Below are positions 32,920 to 41,021 of a stretch of 64,000 nt of DNA, one piece after another. Position 1 is the stretch's first letter, and each line of letters opens with the position of its first letter. Source of the stretch: Palsa-504 sp963756575 (lineage in GTDB: Bacteria; Actinomycetota; Actinomycetes; Streptosporangiales; Streptosporangiaceae); the NCBI GenBank assembly GCA_963756575.1, contig CAVWOM010000018.1, positions 186,001 to 250,000 on the forward strand, read 5' to 3'. The notes beneath the pieces were generated by a model, which saw nothing but the letters and a program-made list of their open reading frames with translations, searched no databases and was not told the DNA's origin. The translations under genes and the position numbers were made by a program.

Positions 32920-34131
32920 TCATGATGCCCGGGCGAGGCGGACAGGGAGGGACTCCAGGCCGGTCATCAGGCTGACCGGACGCCAGCGGAGCTCCTCCGC
33001 CGGAACCGCCAGCGCCAGGCCGGGAAAGCGGGCGATCAGGGCGCCGAGGGCGACCTCGGCTTCCATCCGGGCCAGGGGGGCGCCCAGGCAGTAGTGCATC
33101 CCGTACCCGAAGGCGACATGGCCGCTGGTGTCGCGGCCGAGGTCGAGGCGGTCCGGGCCGGGGAACTGAGCGGGGTCCCGGTCGGCGGAGCTGATCGCGA
33201 TGAGGACCCACTCGCCCGCCGGGATCAGCACACCGCCGATCCTTACCTCCTCGGTGGTGAACCGGGGGGTCGCGTGCTTGACCGGGTTCGTGAACCGCAG
33301 CAGTTCCTCGACGGCCGCCGGGAGCAACGACGGGTCGCGCCGCAGCCGGGCCAGCTCCCCGGGATGCGTCAGCAGCGCGAGGGTGCCGGAGGCGATCAGG
33401 TTGACGGTGGTGTCGAAGCCCGCCATGACCAGCTGGTAGACACCGGAAAGGAGCTCAGCGCCGGTCAGCGCCTCCTCGGTACCCGAGGCCCTGTCGTTGG
33501 CCTGGACCAGCGCGGAAACCAGGTCGCTGCCCGGCTCGGGGCGCCGGGCCGCGATCAGCGCGGTGAAGTAGGCCCCCAGCTCCCGTGGCACGCGCTCGAG
33601 CTCGTCGCCGCCTTGGCCGTAGCCGGTCACGGTGGCCAGGATCCATTCCCGGTCCGCGGCCGGGATGCCGAGCAGCTCGCTGAGCACCGTGACCGGCAGG
33701 GGGCGGGCGTACCCGTCGAGCAGGTCGGTGACGTCACCGCGGGCCGCCATCGCATCCAGCAGGCCGGCGGTGATCTCCTCGGTGCGCGGCCGCAGCTGCG
33801 CCACGCGCCGCGGCGTGAACGCCCGCTGCACCGGCCGGCGCCGCCTGGCGTGATCCGGCGGGTCGCTGTTGAGCATGTGCGCGTGGCAGTTCGCCGCCTC
33901 GCTCGGCCGCCGCTTGCCGCCGCCCGGCCAGCGGCGGATATCGTTCGCCAGCCTGGGGTCGGTGAGGGACTCTCGCACGTCCGCGTACCCGGTGACGACC
34001 CATGCCCGCCCCAAGCCCGGCATCTGTACCGGGGCGACCGGCCGGGACTCGCGCAGCCGGGCGAAGAACCCCGGCGAGTCCTGGTAGTAGGACTCCTCGT
34101 CGAAGGGCACCAGCTCTGTCGCGTCCGTCAC
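32920..34131 (-). CDS. Cytochrome P450
   Basis: A 403-residue bacterial class I P450. I-helix oxygen-binding motif AGFDTTVNL (about residue 237), K-helix E-x-x-R in AAVEELLRF (about 279), and heme-binding FGYGMHYCLGAPLARME with Cys near 347. Length and soluble form are typical; it needs ferredoxin and ferredoxin reductase, which are not in the window. GTG start. The closest neighbour on the same strand is the nitrilase-like gene 70 bases upstream, which may share its promoter. The substrate is unknown. Confidence 0.92.
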   Translation of the reverse strand: MTDATELVPFDEESYYQDSPGFFARLRESRPVAPVQMPGLGRAWVVTGYADVRESLTDPRLANDIRRWPGGGKRRPSEAANCHAHMLNSDPPDHARRRRPVQRAFTPRRVAQLRPRTEEITAGLLDAMAARGDVTDLLDGYARPLPVTVLSELLGIPAADREWILATVTGYGQGGDELERVPRELGAYFTALIAARRPEPGSDLVSALVQANDRASGTEEALTGAELLSGVYQLVMAGFDTTVNLIASGTLALLTHPGELARLRRDPSLLPAAVEELLRFTNPVKHATPRFTTEEVRIGGVLIPAGEWVLIAISSADRDPAQFPGPDRLDLGRDTSGHVAFGYGMHYCLGAPLARMEAEVALGALIARFPGLALAVPAEELRWRPVSLMTGLESLPVRLARAS

Positions 34132-34200
34132 TCACGACACGCTAGGACGGCTGGCACCGTCATTGCCATCGGTTTTCGCGTGCCCGGCTAGGTGCCCGCC

Positions 34201-35118
34201 CTACTCGCGGAGGGTGGTGCGGGCGGTGCGGCGCCACGCTCGGGCGGGCGAATCCGTACTGGTGGCGACGTCGGCGACGGCCAGGCCGGGTGCGCCCGGC
34301 GCGCACCGCGCGGCCCAGGTGCCGTCCGGGGTGACCAGCCCGGCCGGCGGTTCGTGATCCGCGGCGGGGCCGGCGTAGCTGACCCACACGGAGTTGGCGG
34401 CGGCGTGGCCGGCCGCCTCGACGGCGAAGATGCCTGGGGTCTCCGGGTTGCCGTGGGTAGAGAACAGGACGCAGTCGACGTCCTGTTCCTCGTAGGCCGA
34501 GAACAGCTCCGGGTAGTGGGTTTCCATGCCGAGAGCGCAGCCGAAGCGGACGCCGGAGGCGGTGAAGACCAGCGGGTCGCGCCCGGCCGTGTACATGAAC
34601 GTGGACTTCGTCTTCGACAGCATGCGTTCGTCGTAGCGGCCGGCCAGCTGACCCCGGCTGGAGATGACGAACAGGCAGTTGCCCGGGCGGACGTCACCGG
34701 GGGAGCGGTGGATCCCGCCGACGACTGTCCACAGGCGGAGCTGGCCGGCCAGCCCGATGATCTCGTCCAGCTCCCGGGCCAGGCCGGCCCAGTCGGCGCG
34801 GTCCCAGTCGGCCGGGCCGATGTCGTCCGGGCCGGTGCTGGACATGACGCGCTTGGACGGGGTGGTCAGCGCCCCTTCGGGGAAGTGGACCAGGCGGGCG
34901 CCGCGGGTACTGGCCTGGCGCATCAGCGCGCGCACGGCCGTGCCGCTGGCCCTGATCTGGCTGGCGTCGCCGGGGTCGGGGAGCAGCGGCAGCTGCGCCG
35001 CCGCCACCGTCACGGAGCTGAGGCCGCCGGCTAGCTGGCGGCGGGCGGCGGTGTAGGACTCGCCGGTCTTCTGGGTGCGGGCACGGACGCGCTGCTTCAG
35101 GTTCCGGTTCGCGGTCAT
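34201..35118 (-). CDS. Nitrilase-fold (carbon-nitrogen hydrolase) protein with altered catalytic residues
   Basis: A 305-residue member of the nitrilase superfamily with an unusual basic N-terminal arm containing KTGESYTAARRQL. The core starts with VTVAAAQLPLLP; the catalytic Glu is in HFPEGAL (about 81). The region that normally holds the nucleophilic Cys (C-x-D/E-x-x-F/Y-P-E) reads RFGCALGMETHYPELF: the nucleophile position is Gly, with a Cys three residues earlier. The usual Lys site reads RYDERMLSK and is also shifted. It may be a pseudoenzyme or a divergent subfamily. ATG start. Confidence 0.75.
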   Translation of the reverse strand: MTANRNLKQRVRARTQKTGESYTAARRQLAGGLSSVTVAAAQLPLLPDPGDASQIRASGTAVRALMRQASTRGARLVHFPEGALTTPSKRVMSSTGPDDIGPADWDRADWAGLARELDEIIGLAGQLRLWTVVGGIHRSPGDVRPGNCLFVISSRGQLAGRYDERMLSKTKSTFMYTAGRDPLVFTASGVRFGCALGMETHYPELFSAYEEQDVDCVLFSTHGNPETPGIFAVEAAGHAAANSVWVSYAGPAADHEPPAGLVTPDGTWAARCAPGAPGLAVADVATSTDSPARAWRRTARTTLRE

Positions 35119-35281
35119 CGCGGGCCTCCACGTCGCGAGCGGGCACCTCCCAGCGGCGCACCCGCGACGAGCAGGCGGTCAGTACGGCGACCCGAGTCGG
35201 CAGACCCTTTGCCTCCGGCAGGTGGCCGGCGCTGGGAGCCAGCCATGGAGGTTCGGCGTGAGTCACGCTCGACGCCAGCAT

Positions 35282-35306
35282 AGCGGCCGGAGCGGATCCG
35301 GCCGCT
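35282..35306 (-). terminator. Stem-loop downstream of the DUF2332 gene
   Basis: AGCGGCCGG (35282-35290) and CCGGCCGCT (35298-35306), a perfect 9-bp stem with a 7-base loop, 29 bases beyond the stop codon of the leftward DUF2332 gene. No T tract, as is common in high-GC genomes. It lies between that gene and the start of the nitrilase-like gene. Confidence 0.45.
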
Positions 35307-35334
35307 CCAGGGGCAGGCACCTCAGCCGGCACTT

Positions 35335-36327
35335 TCAGGAGCCGGCTAACGACGCCGGTACCGGGAGCCACTCCACGAAGTCGCCGTGCCCGTCGGTGCG
35401 GGCCAGCGGCTGACGGCCGTCCCGGGCCAGGACGAACGTGCCGTCATCACGGTCGCTGACCGGAACACTGGCCACGACGCCGGGCGCCTCGTTGGAGAAC
35501 CACACGGCGTCCAGGCCGCCGACGATCCCGGCGAAGCGCTCCCGGTCGTCGGGGGCGACGTAGGTTAGCACCGCCGAGTGGAAGACGACCAGGGTCGCAT
35601 CGGCCGGGGCCTGGGCCGCCAGGGCGGGCAGGTCGGTCAGCAGGTCGCCGCGGTGGACCGGGGGAGGGGAGCGGCGGGCCGTGGCGATCGCGGCGGACAG
35701 GCGCTGCGCGCGGTCGCCCTCGCCCGGCCACAGCAGGCACGACAGCCAGCGCATGTCGTCGTCGCTGGTGACGTCCAGCGGGTTGAGGTCCAGGCCGGCC
35801 CGCCAGGCGATCTCCGGCACCCGGGCGGGCACCGGCACCGGGCCCCGCAGGCCGCAGCGCAGCGTCGGCGCCGCCGGGTCCGAGCCGGTGATCACGACGT
35901 CGCCGTAGTCATAGGAGTAACGGTCGAACAGCAGGGTCAGCCCGGCGCTGGCGCCGACCTCGATCAGCGCGAGCGGCTCGGGCAGCTGCCCGAGCGCCGG
36001 GAGCAGGGTGGCGCAGCGCGCGGCCTCGTTGGTCTGGGTGCGGTGGGTCAGCATCACCTGCGTCAGCCCGTCCGGGTCGCGATTGACCAGGGTGCGCAGG
36101 GTACGGGGATCCGCGGGCGTGCCCAGCAGGTAACAGGCCGAGGCGAACAGCAGGTTCGGCTGGCGCTTGTCCGGTGGCAGGGTGCCGAGGAATTCCAGGA
36201 TCGCCGGCTCGTCGGCCACCGCGGCGGACAGCCTGACGTACGCCGGGGAGCGGCCCTTCGCCTCCTGAGCCCACACCCGGTAGTTCTCCGCGAGGCTGAT
36301 CGCCGGATCGAGGCCGCCCATCGACAT
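35335..36327 (-). CDS. DUF2332 family protein
   Basis: A 330-residue protein matching DUF2332, an actinobacterial and proteobacterial family of unknown role. Recognisable blocks: SPAYVRLSAAVADEPAILEF (about 27), QPNLLFASACYLLG (about 56), TNEAARCATLLPAL (about 98), IEVGASAGLTLLFDRYSYDY (about 121) and VVFHSAVLTYVAPDDRERF (about 247). The GASAGL plus downstream acid resembles a methyltransferase-like SAM site, but that is inference. It lies 9 bases after the alpha/beta hydrolase gene, so the two are probably co-transcribed. Confidence 0.85.
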   Translation of the reverse strand: MSMGGLDPAISLAENYRVWAQEAKGRSPAYVRLSAAVADEPAILEFLGTLPPDKRQPNLLFASACYLLGTPADPRTLRTLVNRDPDGLTQVMLTHRTQTNEAARCATLLPALGQLPEPLALIEVGASAGLTLLFDRYSYDYGDVVITGSDPAAPTLRCGLRGPVPVPARVPEIAWRAGLDLNPLDVTSDDDMRWLSCLLWPGEGDRAQRLSAAIATARRSPPPVHRGDLLTDLPALAAQAPADATLVVFHSAVLTYVAPDDRERFAGIVGGLDAVWFSNEAPGVVASVPVSDRDDGTFVLARDGRQPLARTDGHGDFVEWLPVPASLAGS

Positions 36328-36336
36328 GGGTGAACG

Positions 36337-37209
36337 TTATCGCGCCGCCCGGTCCCGGGCCGCGGCCGGCCGCGGGGCGGCGATGAAGTCCCCGATGGCC
36401 CGCGCGAGCCGGGCGGGCTGGTCGAGCGGGATCAGCGTATAGCTGTCCTCGATCTCGGCCAGCTCACCCTGCGGCAGCAGCGCGGCCAGGCGCCGGCCGT
36501 GCTCGGGTGGCATCACCCGGTCCTCGCTGGCCCAGGCGACCAGGGCCGGGCGGCCGAAATCCGGCAGGCGCTCGGCCGCCGCCAGCAGGAAGCGGGTGTC
36601 GGCGGCCGCGGCCCGCAGCATCCGCACGGTGTCGCGGCGGACCCCGGAGCTGGTCAGGACCGGCCTCATCCACCGGGCCGTGGCGGCGTCGCCGCGCTTG
36701 GTCAGCCAGCCGAACGCGATCGGCAGCCGCCGTACCATCCGCATCCGCATCTGCTGCATGAACACGCCGAACAGCGGGGGCGGGAGCTTGCCCGTCAGCA
36801 GCAGCGTACGGCCGGTCAGGCCGGGCGGGAAATTGTCGAACGCGTCGCAGGAGACGAGCACGGCGCGGCCGATCCGGGCTTCGCCGCCGGCCATCAGCAG
36901 CTGGACGAGCGCGCCGCCGGTGTCGTTGCCGGCCAGGGTGACGTCCTGAAGGTCAAGCCGTTCCAGGAACTCCGCGGCGAGCCGGGCGATCCCGGGCAGC
37001 GACAGGTCGGCGCCGGCGTGCATGGCGTGCCGGTGCGCCCCGAGCGGCAGCGTCGGCGCCACGCACCGGTACCCGGCCGGCAGGGCGGCGATCACCTCAT
37101 CCCACAGCGAGGCGTCCATCAGCAGCCCGTGCAGCAGCACGACCACCGGGCCCTCGCCCCCGGTGTCCTGGTACTCGATCGTCCCGGCGGACAGCTCGAC
37201 CTGTTTCAT
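36337..37209 (-). CDS. Alpha/beta hydrolase with Asp nucleophile (dehalogenase/epoxide-hydrolase-like)
   Basis: A 290-residue alpha/beta hydrolase. The oxyanion loop is LLHGLLMDASLWDEV (about residue 25), and the nucleophile elbow is LAGNDTGGALVQL (about 94), with Asp in the nucleophile place as in haloalkane dehalogenases and epoxide hydrolases, not Ser. A later acid occurs in AWASEDRVMPPEHG (about 224) and a C-terminal segment EIEDSYTLIPLDQP follows, where the catalytic His is not clear (Tyr/Thr present in place of the usual His-S motif). ATG start. It is downstream of a TetR regulator on the same strand, which may control it. Confidence 0.78.
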   Translation of the reverse strand: MKQVELSAGTIEYQDTGGEGPVVVLLHGLLMDASLWDEVIAALPAGYRCVAPTLPLGAHRHAMHAGADLSLPGIARLAAEFLERLDLQDVTLAGNDTGGALVQLLMAGGEARIGRAVLVSCDAFDNFPPGLTGRTLLLTGKLPPPLFGVFMQQMRMRMVRRLPIAFGWLTKRGDAATARWMRPVLTSSGVRRDTVRMLRAAAADTRFLLAAAERLPDFGRPALVAWASEDRVMPPEHGRRLAALLPQGELAEIEDSYTLIPLDQPARLARAIGDFIAAPRPAAARDRAAR

Positions 37210-37305
37210 GATGCCCCGATTCCAACTCCTGCCGGATTACCTTCTCAGCAAAAGTGAACCATGCGGTTCGCAAAATGTCCATCGAGTATGTCCCGGGTCA
37301 GCCGG

Positions 37306-37950
37306 CTACTCGCGAGCGGCCTCCTCGCGCTCGAGCGCGCGGGCCAGGGCCTCGAAGCCGGCCTCGACCCCGGTCATGTTCCCGCTGACCAGCCAGTCGA
37401 TGAGGAAGCCGCGCAAGGTCGCGAGGATCATCTCGGAAACCTCGAGCTTGCGCTGCTCCGGCCAGCCCGGCGGGCAGATGGACAGCAGCGACGGCAGGTA
37501 CTGCTGCGACGCCCCCCGGCCGAGTTCGGCGTAGCGCACCGGGTCGTACATCATCAGCCCGATGGCCTGGTCGAGCACGCGCGACTCCTCGCCGGCCAGG
37601 GCGGGCCAGACGGAGCGGACCCGCTCGGCCAGCGTCTGCCCTTCCGGGGCGGCGGCGACGATGGCCAGCGCGTTGCCGATGCGCCTTTGGCGCAGCTGGA
37701 AGATGGCCTGCGCGAGCAGGTCGTCGGCTCCGTCGAAGTGGTAGAGCAGCACCTTGTGGGTGGTGCCGGCCACCCGCGCCGCGCGCCGCAGCGAGAAATC
37801 CACCAGCCCGTTGACCGCGAGGTCGTCGGTCACCCGGCCGAGCAGTTCACGTCGCCTGGCCTCGCCGCGCGGCGATCCGGCCGACCTCCGGTAACCCGCG
37901 CGCTCCGGCGTGCCGTCGGCGCCGGGGACGTTCACCGCGGCATTATCCAT
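37306..37950 (-). CDS. TetR family transcriptional regulator
   Basis: A 214-residue regulator. The N-terminal helix-turn-helix (about residues 33-80) reads RRRELLGRVTDDLAVNGLVD, then RRAARVAGTTHKVLLYHFDG, with the TetR-typical K-x-x-LYHFDGADDLLA. The C-terminal ligand domain has a helical core ending EMILATLRGFLIDWLVSGN. It is the first gene of a leftward set with the alpha/beta hydrolase and DUF2332 genes, about 95 bases from the hydrolase start, and it divides 116 bases of promoter space with the divergent DUF4352 gene. No clear palindrome was found there. Confidence 0.85.
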   Translation of the reverse strand: MDNAAVNVPGADGTPERAGYRRSAGSPRGEARRRELLGRVTDDLAVNGLVDFSLRRAARVAGTTHKVLLYHFDGADDLLAQAIFQLRQRRIGNALAIVAAAPEGQTLAERVRSVWPALAGEESRVLDQAIGLMMYDPVRYAELGRGASQQYLPSLLSICPPGWPEQRKLEVSEMILATLRGFLIDWLVSGNMTGVEAGFEALARALEREEAARE

Positions 37951-38066
37951 GGTCAGACGGTCTCACAAGCGGACCAGCCGGGGATGCATTACCGTGCACC
38001 ATAACGGCCTGCGGCGTGTTCCTCACGAAGGGCGCTCGGACCGTCCGCGTCGCGTGAGAGGACCTC

Positions 38067-39014
38067 ATGAGCCAGCCGCCGTCGGACCAGGACCGGCCGG
38101 ACGAGCAGGACCGGCCGCCGGACCAGGATCAGCCGCCGTCCTGGCCCGCCGGGCGCAAGTCCTCGATCTGGCCTTCCGGCAGCGAGCCCCCGGCCTGGCC
38201 GCCGATCGGGCCGCAGGCAAACCAGGGTTCGTCGTGGCCAGCGGGTGACCAGGGCCCCGCCGGTGACGGGCCGGCGCCGTGGCCGTCCGGACCAGCCCAG
38301 GAACCGTCACCGTCGTGGTCACCGGGTGAGTCGTCCCGGACCCCGCCGCCTCCGGCCTGGCCGCCTTCGGGCCGGCCGCCGCTGTCCAGCCCGGGGTACG
38401 GCTCCGGCCGGCGCCTGCCGTGGTTCCGGCGCCTGCCGCGGTTCCGGCGGCGGTTCCCGGTCCGCGCCGTGATCGTGCTCGTGCTGTTCATCGCCTTCGG
38501 TTTCGCGGTCCGCGACCTGACCAGCCATCACAAGCCCGCCGTGGTCACGCCGTCCCCGCCGGCCAGCATCACGCTGAACACCGGGCTCAAGGCCCCGCCG
38601 GGTGCGGTCGGCGTGTCCTTCAGCCTCGACGACGGCACCGGGAACGGCTATCAGGTGACGCTGGTGAAGGTGATCGACCCGGCCCGCGGCGCGAACCAGG
38701 TCACCACGCCGGGCAGCGGCAAGCGGCTCGTCGGGCTCGTCTTCCGGGTCAAGGGCCTGGCTGGCAGCCCGCAGGGCGAGGACGCCAACAACTCCGCCGT
38801 GCTGGTCGGCGCCAACGGGCAGCACTACCCGGCGGACTTGAAGCCCATCGCCGGCTACGCCAACTTCAACGACGGGGTGATTCACGTGACGGCAGGCCAG
38901 ACGGTGACCGGCGCGGTCGCCTTCCAGGTGCCGGACGGCGTGGCGGTCTCGATGGTCCGGTGGACCGCGCTGAGCGGGTTCGGCGCGATGGTCGAGTGGA
39001 ACGTGCCCGCGTAA
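38067..39014 (+). CDS. Membrane-anchored DUF4352-like protein with Pro-rich cytoplasmic region
   Basis: A 315-residue protein. Residues 1-120 are Pro/Ser/Trp-rich and repetitive (SWPAG and PAWPP words), probably cytoplasmic. A basic patch (RRLPWFRRLPRFRRRF) precedes one TM helix (about 131-150: AVIVLVLFIAFGFAV). The outside domain (about 180-315) has the immunoglobulin-like pattern of DUF4352/telomeric-repeat-binding-like secreted domains: GNGYQVTLVKVIDPA, KRLVGLVFRVKG and TVTGAVAFQVPDG. Similar proteins sit at the actinomycete cell surface. ATG with GAGAGGA upstream. Function unknown. Confidence 0.72.
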   Translation: MSQPPSDQDRPDEQDRPPDQDQPPSWPAGRKSSIWPSGSEPPAWPPIGPQANQGSSWPAGDQGPAGDGPAPWPSGPAQEPSPSWSPGESSRTPPPPAWPPSGRPPLSSPGYGSGRRLPWFRRLPRFRRRFPVRAVIVLVLFIAFGFAVRDLTSHHKPAVVTPSPPASITLNTGLKAPPGAVGVSFSLDDGTGNGYQVTLVKVIDPARGANQVTTPGSGKRLVGLVFRVKGLAGSPQGEDANNSAVLVGANGQHYPADLKPIAGYANFNDGVIHVTAGQTVTGAVAFQVPDGVAVSMVRWTALSGFGAMVEWNVPA

Positions 39015-39021
39015 CGGTGCC

Positions 39022-39087
39022 GGCCGCGCGGCAGCCACATCGGTCACGGCAGGGGTTAGCTACCGGAACGCAGGCTGCCGCGCGGCC
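39022..39087. terminator. 15-bp perfect inverted repeat after the DUF4352 gene
   Basis: GGCCGCGCGGCAGCC (39022-39036) and GGCTGCCGCGCGGCC (39073-39087), exact complements with a 36-base loop, just past the stop of the rightward gene and before the convergent C40 gene. One more C-G pair extends the stem outward. A smaller hairpin, GTGGGC/GCCCAC, follows at 39094-39108. Confidence 0.6.
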
Positions 39088-39128
39088 GTCGTGGTGGGCT
39101 GTGCCCACGTCGTCGTGGGCCGTGCCAG

Positions 39129-39169
39129 GCTGGCCGGCGCGCTGGTTTACCAGCGTGTCATCGGCCAGC
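39129..39169 (-). terminator. Nested hairpin downstream of the NlpC/P60 gene
   Basis: Outer arms GCTGGCCG (39129-39136) / CGGCCAGC (39162-39169) enclose an inner stem CGCTGG/CCAGCG with a TTTA loop. It starts 3 bases beyond the stop codon of the leftward C40 peptidase gene, as expected of its terminator. Confidence 0.6.
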
Positions 39170-39172
39170 GGC

Positions 39173-39634
39173 TCAGTGGGTGATCGTCCCGAACGTCACA
39201 TCGGAGGAGTAGATCGCCTGCCAGCGGATGCCCCCGGCGGGGTCGGTGGCCGAGACCATGTGGTTGCCGCCTTCGTAGATGCCCACATGGTAGACGTAAC
39301 TGTTCGGGTTGGAGTTCACGTGGAAGAACACCAGGTCACCGCCCCATGCCCGGCTCTTGCTCTCGCGCCGGAAGTGCAAGAACTGGTCTTCCGCGATCCG
39401 GGGGATCGACTTGCCGTAGTGGCCGTATACGTAGTGGGCGAGCCCGCTGCAGTCGAAGCCCGTGCTGGGCGAACTGCCGCCGTATACGTAGGGAACCGTA
39501 CCTACGAACGACTTCACGTATGAGGATGCCTTCTGATTGAATGACAGCGAATGGGCGCTGGCCATTCCCGGAAAAAACGCCAGAGAAACTGCCATCGTTC
39601 CGGCGATGGTGCCTACCTTATGTCGCATGGACAC
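39173..39634 (-). CDS. Secreted NlpC/P60 (C40) peptidase
   Basis: A 153-residue protein: a signal peptide (about 1-27, ending GMASAHS) and then a compact NlpC/P60 domain that cleaves peptidoglycan stem peptides. Catalytic Cys in STGFDCSGLAHYVYGH (about 61), His in SYVYHVGIYEGGNHMV (about 115) and a third polar residue in the following strand. The start of the domain (VGTVPYVYGGSSPSTG) is typical. No extra cell-wall-binding repeats, so it is a minimal member. Codons are less GC-rich than the neighbours. I looked for a c-di-AMP (ydaO) riboswitch in front of it and found no match. Confidence 0.9.
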   Translation of the reverse strand: MSMRHKVGTIAGTMAVSLAFFPGMASAHSLSFNQKASSYVKSFVGTVPYVYGGSSPSTGFDCSGLAHYVYGHYGKSIPRIAEDQFLHFRRESKSRAWGGDLVFFHVNSNPNSYVYHVGIYEGGNHMVSATDPAGGIRWQAIYSSDVTFGTITH

Positions 39635-40469
39635 AGGCCCGCTCCTAACGGATTGTGTGTTTTAATGCACCGTGCCGGGCGGCCGGTGCCGCAGGCCGCT
39701 TCATGGTCGCTGTGACGGCTCATTGAGCGTGCGACTGACCCACGTGACACAGGGAAAGCGCTTCATTACGCTATGGATAAGATCCCTGGTGCGGATTCAG
39801 CATGCGGCATGATGGCCGGGAAGTCTTGAAAATCCGGAAAATGTTCCAGCTTATGGAACATTCGGCTATGCACAAGCTACATGCCTACCAGCTTTCACAG
39901 CAGATAACACGATCGTTACTTTGGTATCACGAGATCGTTACGCAGCGTATTGATTACCCGCCGCAGACGGATAGCAAACATTGGCAATAAGATATTTTTA
40001 CGGCTCCTGAGCTGCAAAAACGTCCACGATTTGCTAGGTAGTGACCTGGTGTGTATCAGCGGACGGACAGGTGGATCGGCCGCCTGGAGGGCCCTGCGCG
40101 CCCCGGTGCCCCGGCCGTGACCCGCTTCTGGCTGTCAAGCGAAACCTGCAGCTTAAAGTAATCGTATGACTACTCTAAGTCAAAATAACCGGGGGATGCC
40201 TCCGCCCCGCGCTGCTCCGCGCCGGGCGGGTGACGGCAGGCCCCGGACGGGCGGCACCGCCCGTCCGGGCGGTGCCAGCGATCATGCTCCCGGCGTCCCT
40301 AATGGCCACGGCAAGCAGGAAGAAAAGATAGTGAATGGCAATGGATATCAATTCTGTGACCGCCTTTGAAATGCAGTTATGATTGCCAGGTTAATTCAGC
40401 GATCCTGGTCATCTGATGGCGGGCGGAGGTAATTTTCAGCGCAGGGTCGCGGGCCGATAGACTGGCCGG
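39635..40469. other. Low-GC intergenic region with palindromes
   Basis: About 830 bases without a convincing gene; roughly 39780-40060 is close to half AT, far below the window's GC level. It contains a perfect dyad AATGTTCC/GGAACATT (39840-39847 and 39855-39862), near-direct repeats of GATCGTTAC around 39910-39940, and a 13-bp perfect hairpin at 40242-40269. Two short open frames (62 and 67 codons) fall here, but nothing else marks them as genes. It should include the promoter of the C40 peptidase. It may be a remnant of transferred DNA. Confidence 0.5.
40242..40269. repeat. 13-bp perfect palindrome
   Basis: CCCGGACGGGCGG (40242-40254) and CCGCCCGTCCGGG (40257-40269), exact complements with only CA between, so the real loop would open to at least four bases. 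Terminator-like strength but not adjacent to any gene end. Confidence 0.5.
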
Positions 40470-41021
40470 GTGACGACGGAGATCGGTACCGAGCGGCTGA
40501 TCATGCGCGGCTGGCGGGAATCCGATCTCGCGCCGTGGATGGCCATGAACGCCGATCCGGAGGTCCGGCGGTATCTCGGCCCGCTGCTGACGCCCGGCCA
40601 GGCCGAGGCCTGGGTCCTGAACTTCCAGGACGACCTGGACCGCCGCGGCTTCGGCTTCTGGGCCGTGGAGGTGCGCGCGTCCGGCGAGTTCATCGGCTTC
40701 ACCGGGCTGGGCATCCTGGACGACGAGATGCCGGTCGCCGGCAGCGTCGAGCTGGCCTGGCGCCTGGCCCGGGCCGCCTGGGGCCGTGGCTACGCCACCG
40801 AGGCGGCGCGGGCCGCGATGGAGTACGGCTTCGGCCCCCTGGACCTGCCGGAGCTCGTCGCCGTCACGATGGCCGAGAACCTGCGTTCGCGGGCGGTGAT
40901 GGAGCGGATCGGGATGACTCGTGATCCGGGCGGGGACTTCGAGGACCCGGACGTGGAAGAAGGCCCGCTGCGGCGGCATGTGGTGTACCGGAAACGGAGG
41001 GATCCGGCCCGGGCGTCCTGA
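40470..41021 (+). CDS. GNAT family N-acetyltransferase (RimJ/RimL type)
   Basis: A 183-residue Gcn5-related acetyltransferase. It opens with TERLIMRGWRESDLAPWMAM, the RimJ/RimL start, continues with GFWAVEVRASGEFIGFTGLG, the acetyl-CoA-binding ELAWRLARAAWGRGYATEAA (an R-x-x-WGRGYATEAA pyrophosphate loop, about 103-115) and ends with ENLRSRAVMERIGMTR (about 137). GTG start. Members acetylate N-termini, amino groups of small molecules or antibiotics; the substrate is unknown. Its last 158 bases overlap the 3' end of the convergent acyltransferase gene. Confidence 0.87.
   Translation: MTTEIGTERLIMRGWRESDLAPWMAMNADPEVRRYLGPLLTPGQAEAWVLNFQDDLDRRGFGFWAVEVRASGEFIGFTGLGILDDEMPVAGSVELAWRLARAAWGRGYATEAARAAMEYGFGPLDLPELVAVTMAENLRSRAVMERIGMTRDPGGDFEDPDVEEGPLRRHVVYRKRRDPARAS

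Noticed and set aside
39635..39800. c-di-AMP (ydaO) riboswitch expected before an NlpC/P60 gene
   Set aside because: The conserved ydaO words are not present on the minus strand here.
39802..39990. 62-codon open frame in the AT-rich island
   Set aside because: No ribosome-binding site, no recognisable pattern, and AT-rich DNA gives such frames by chance; not listed as a gene.
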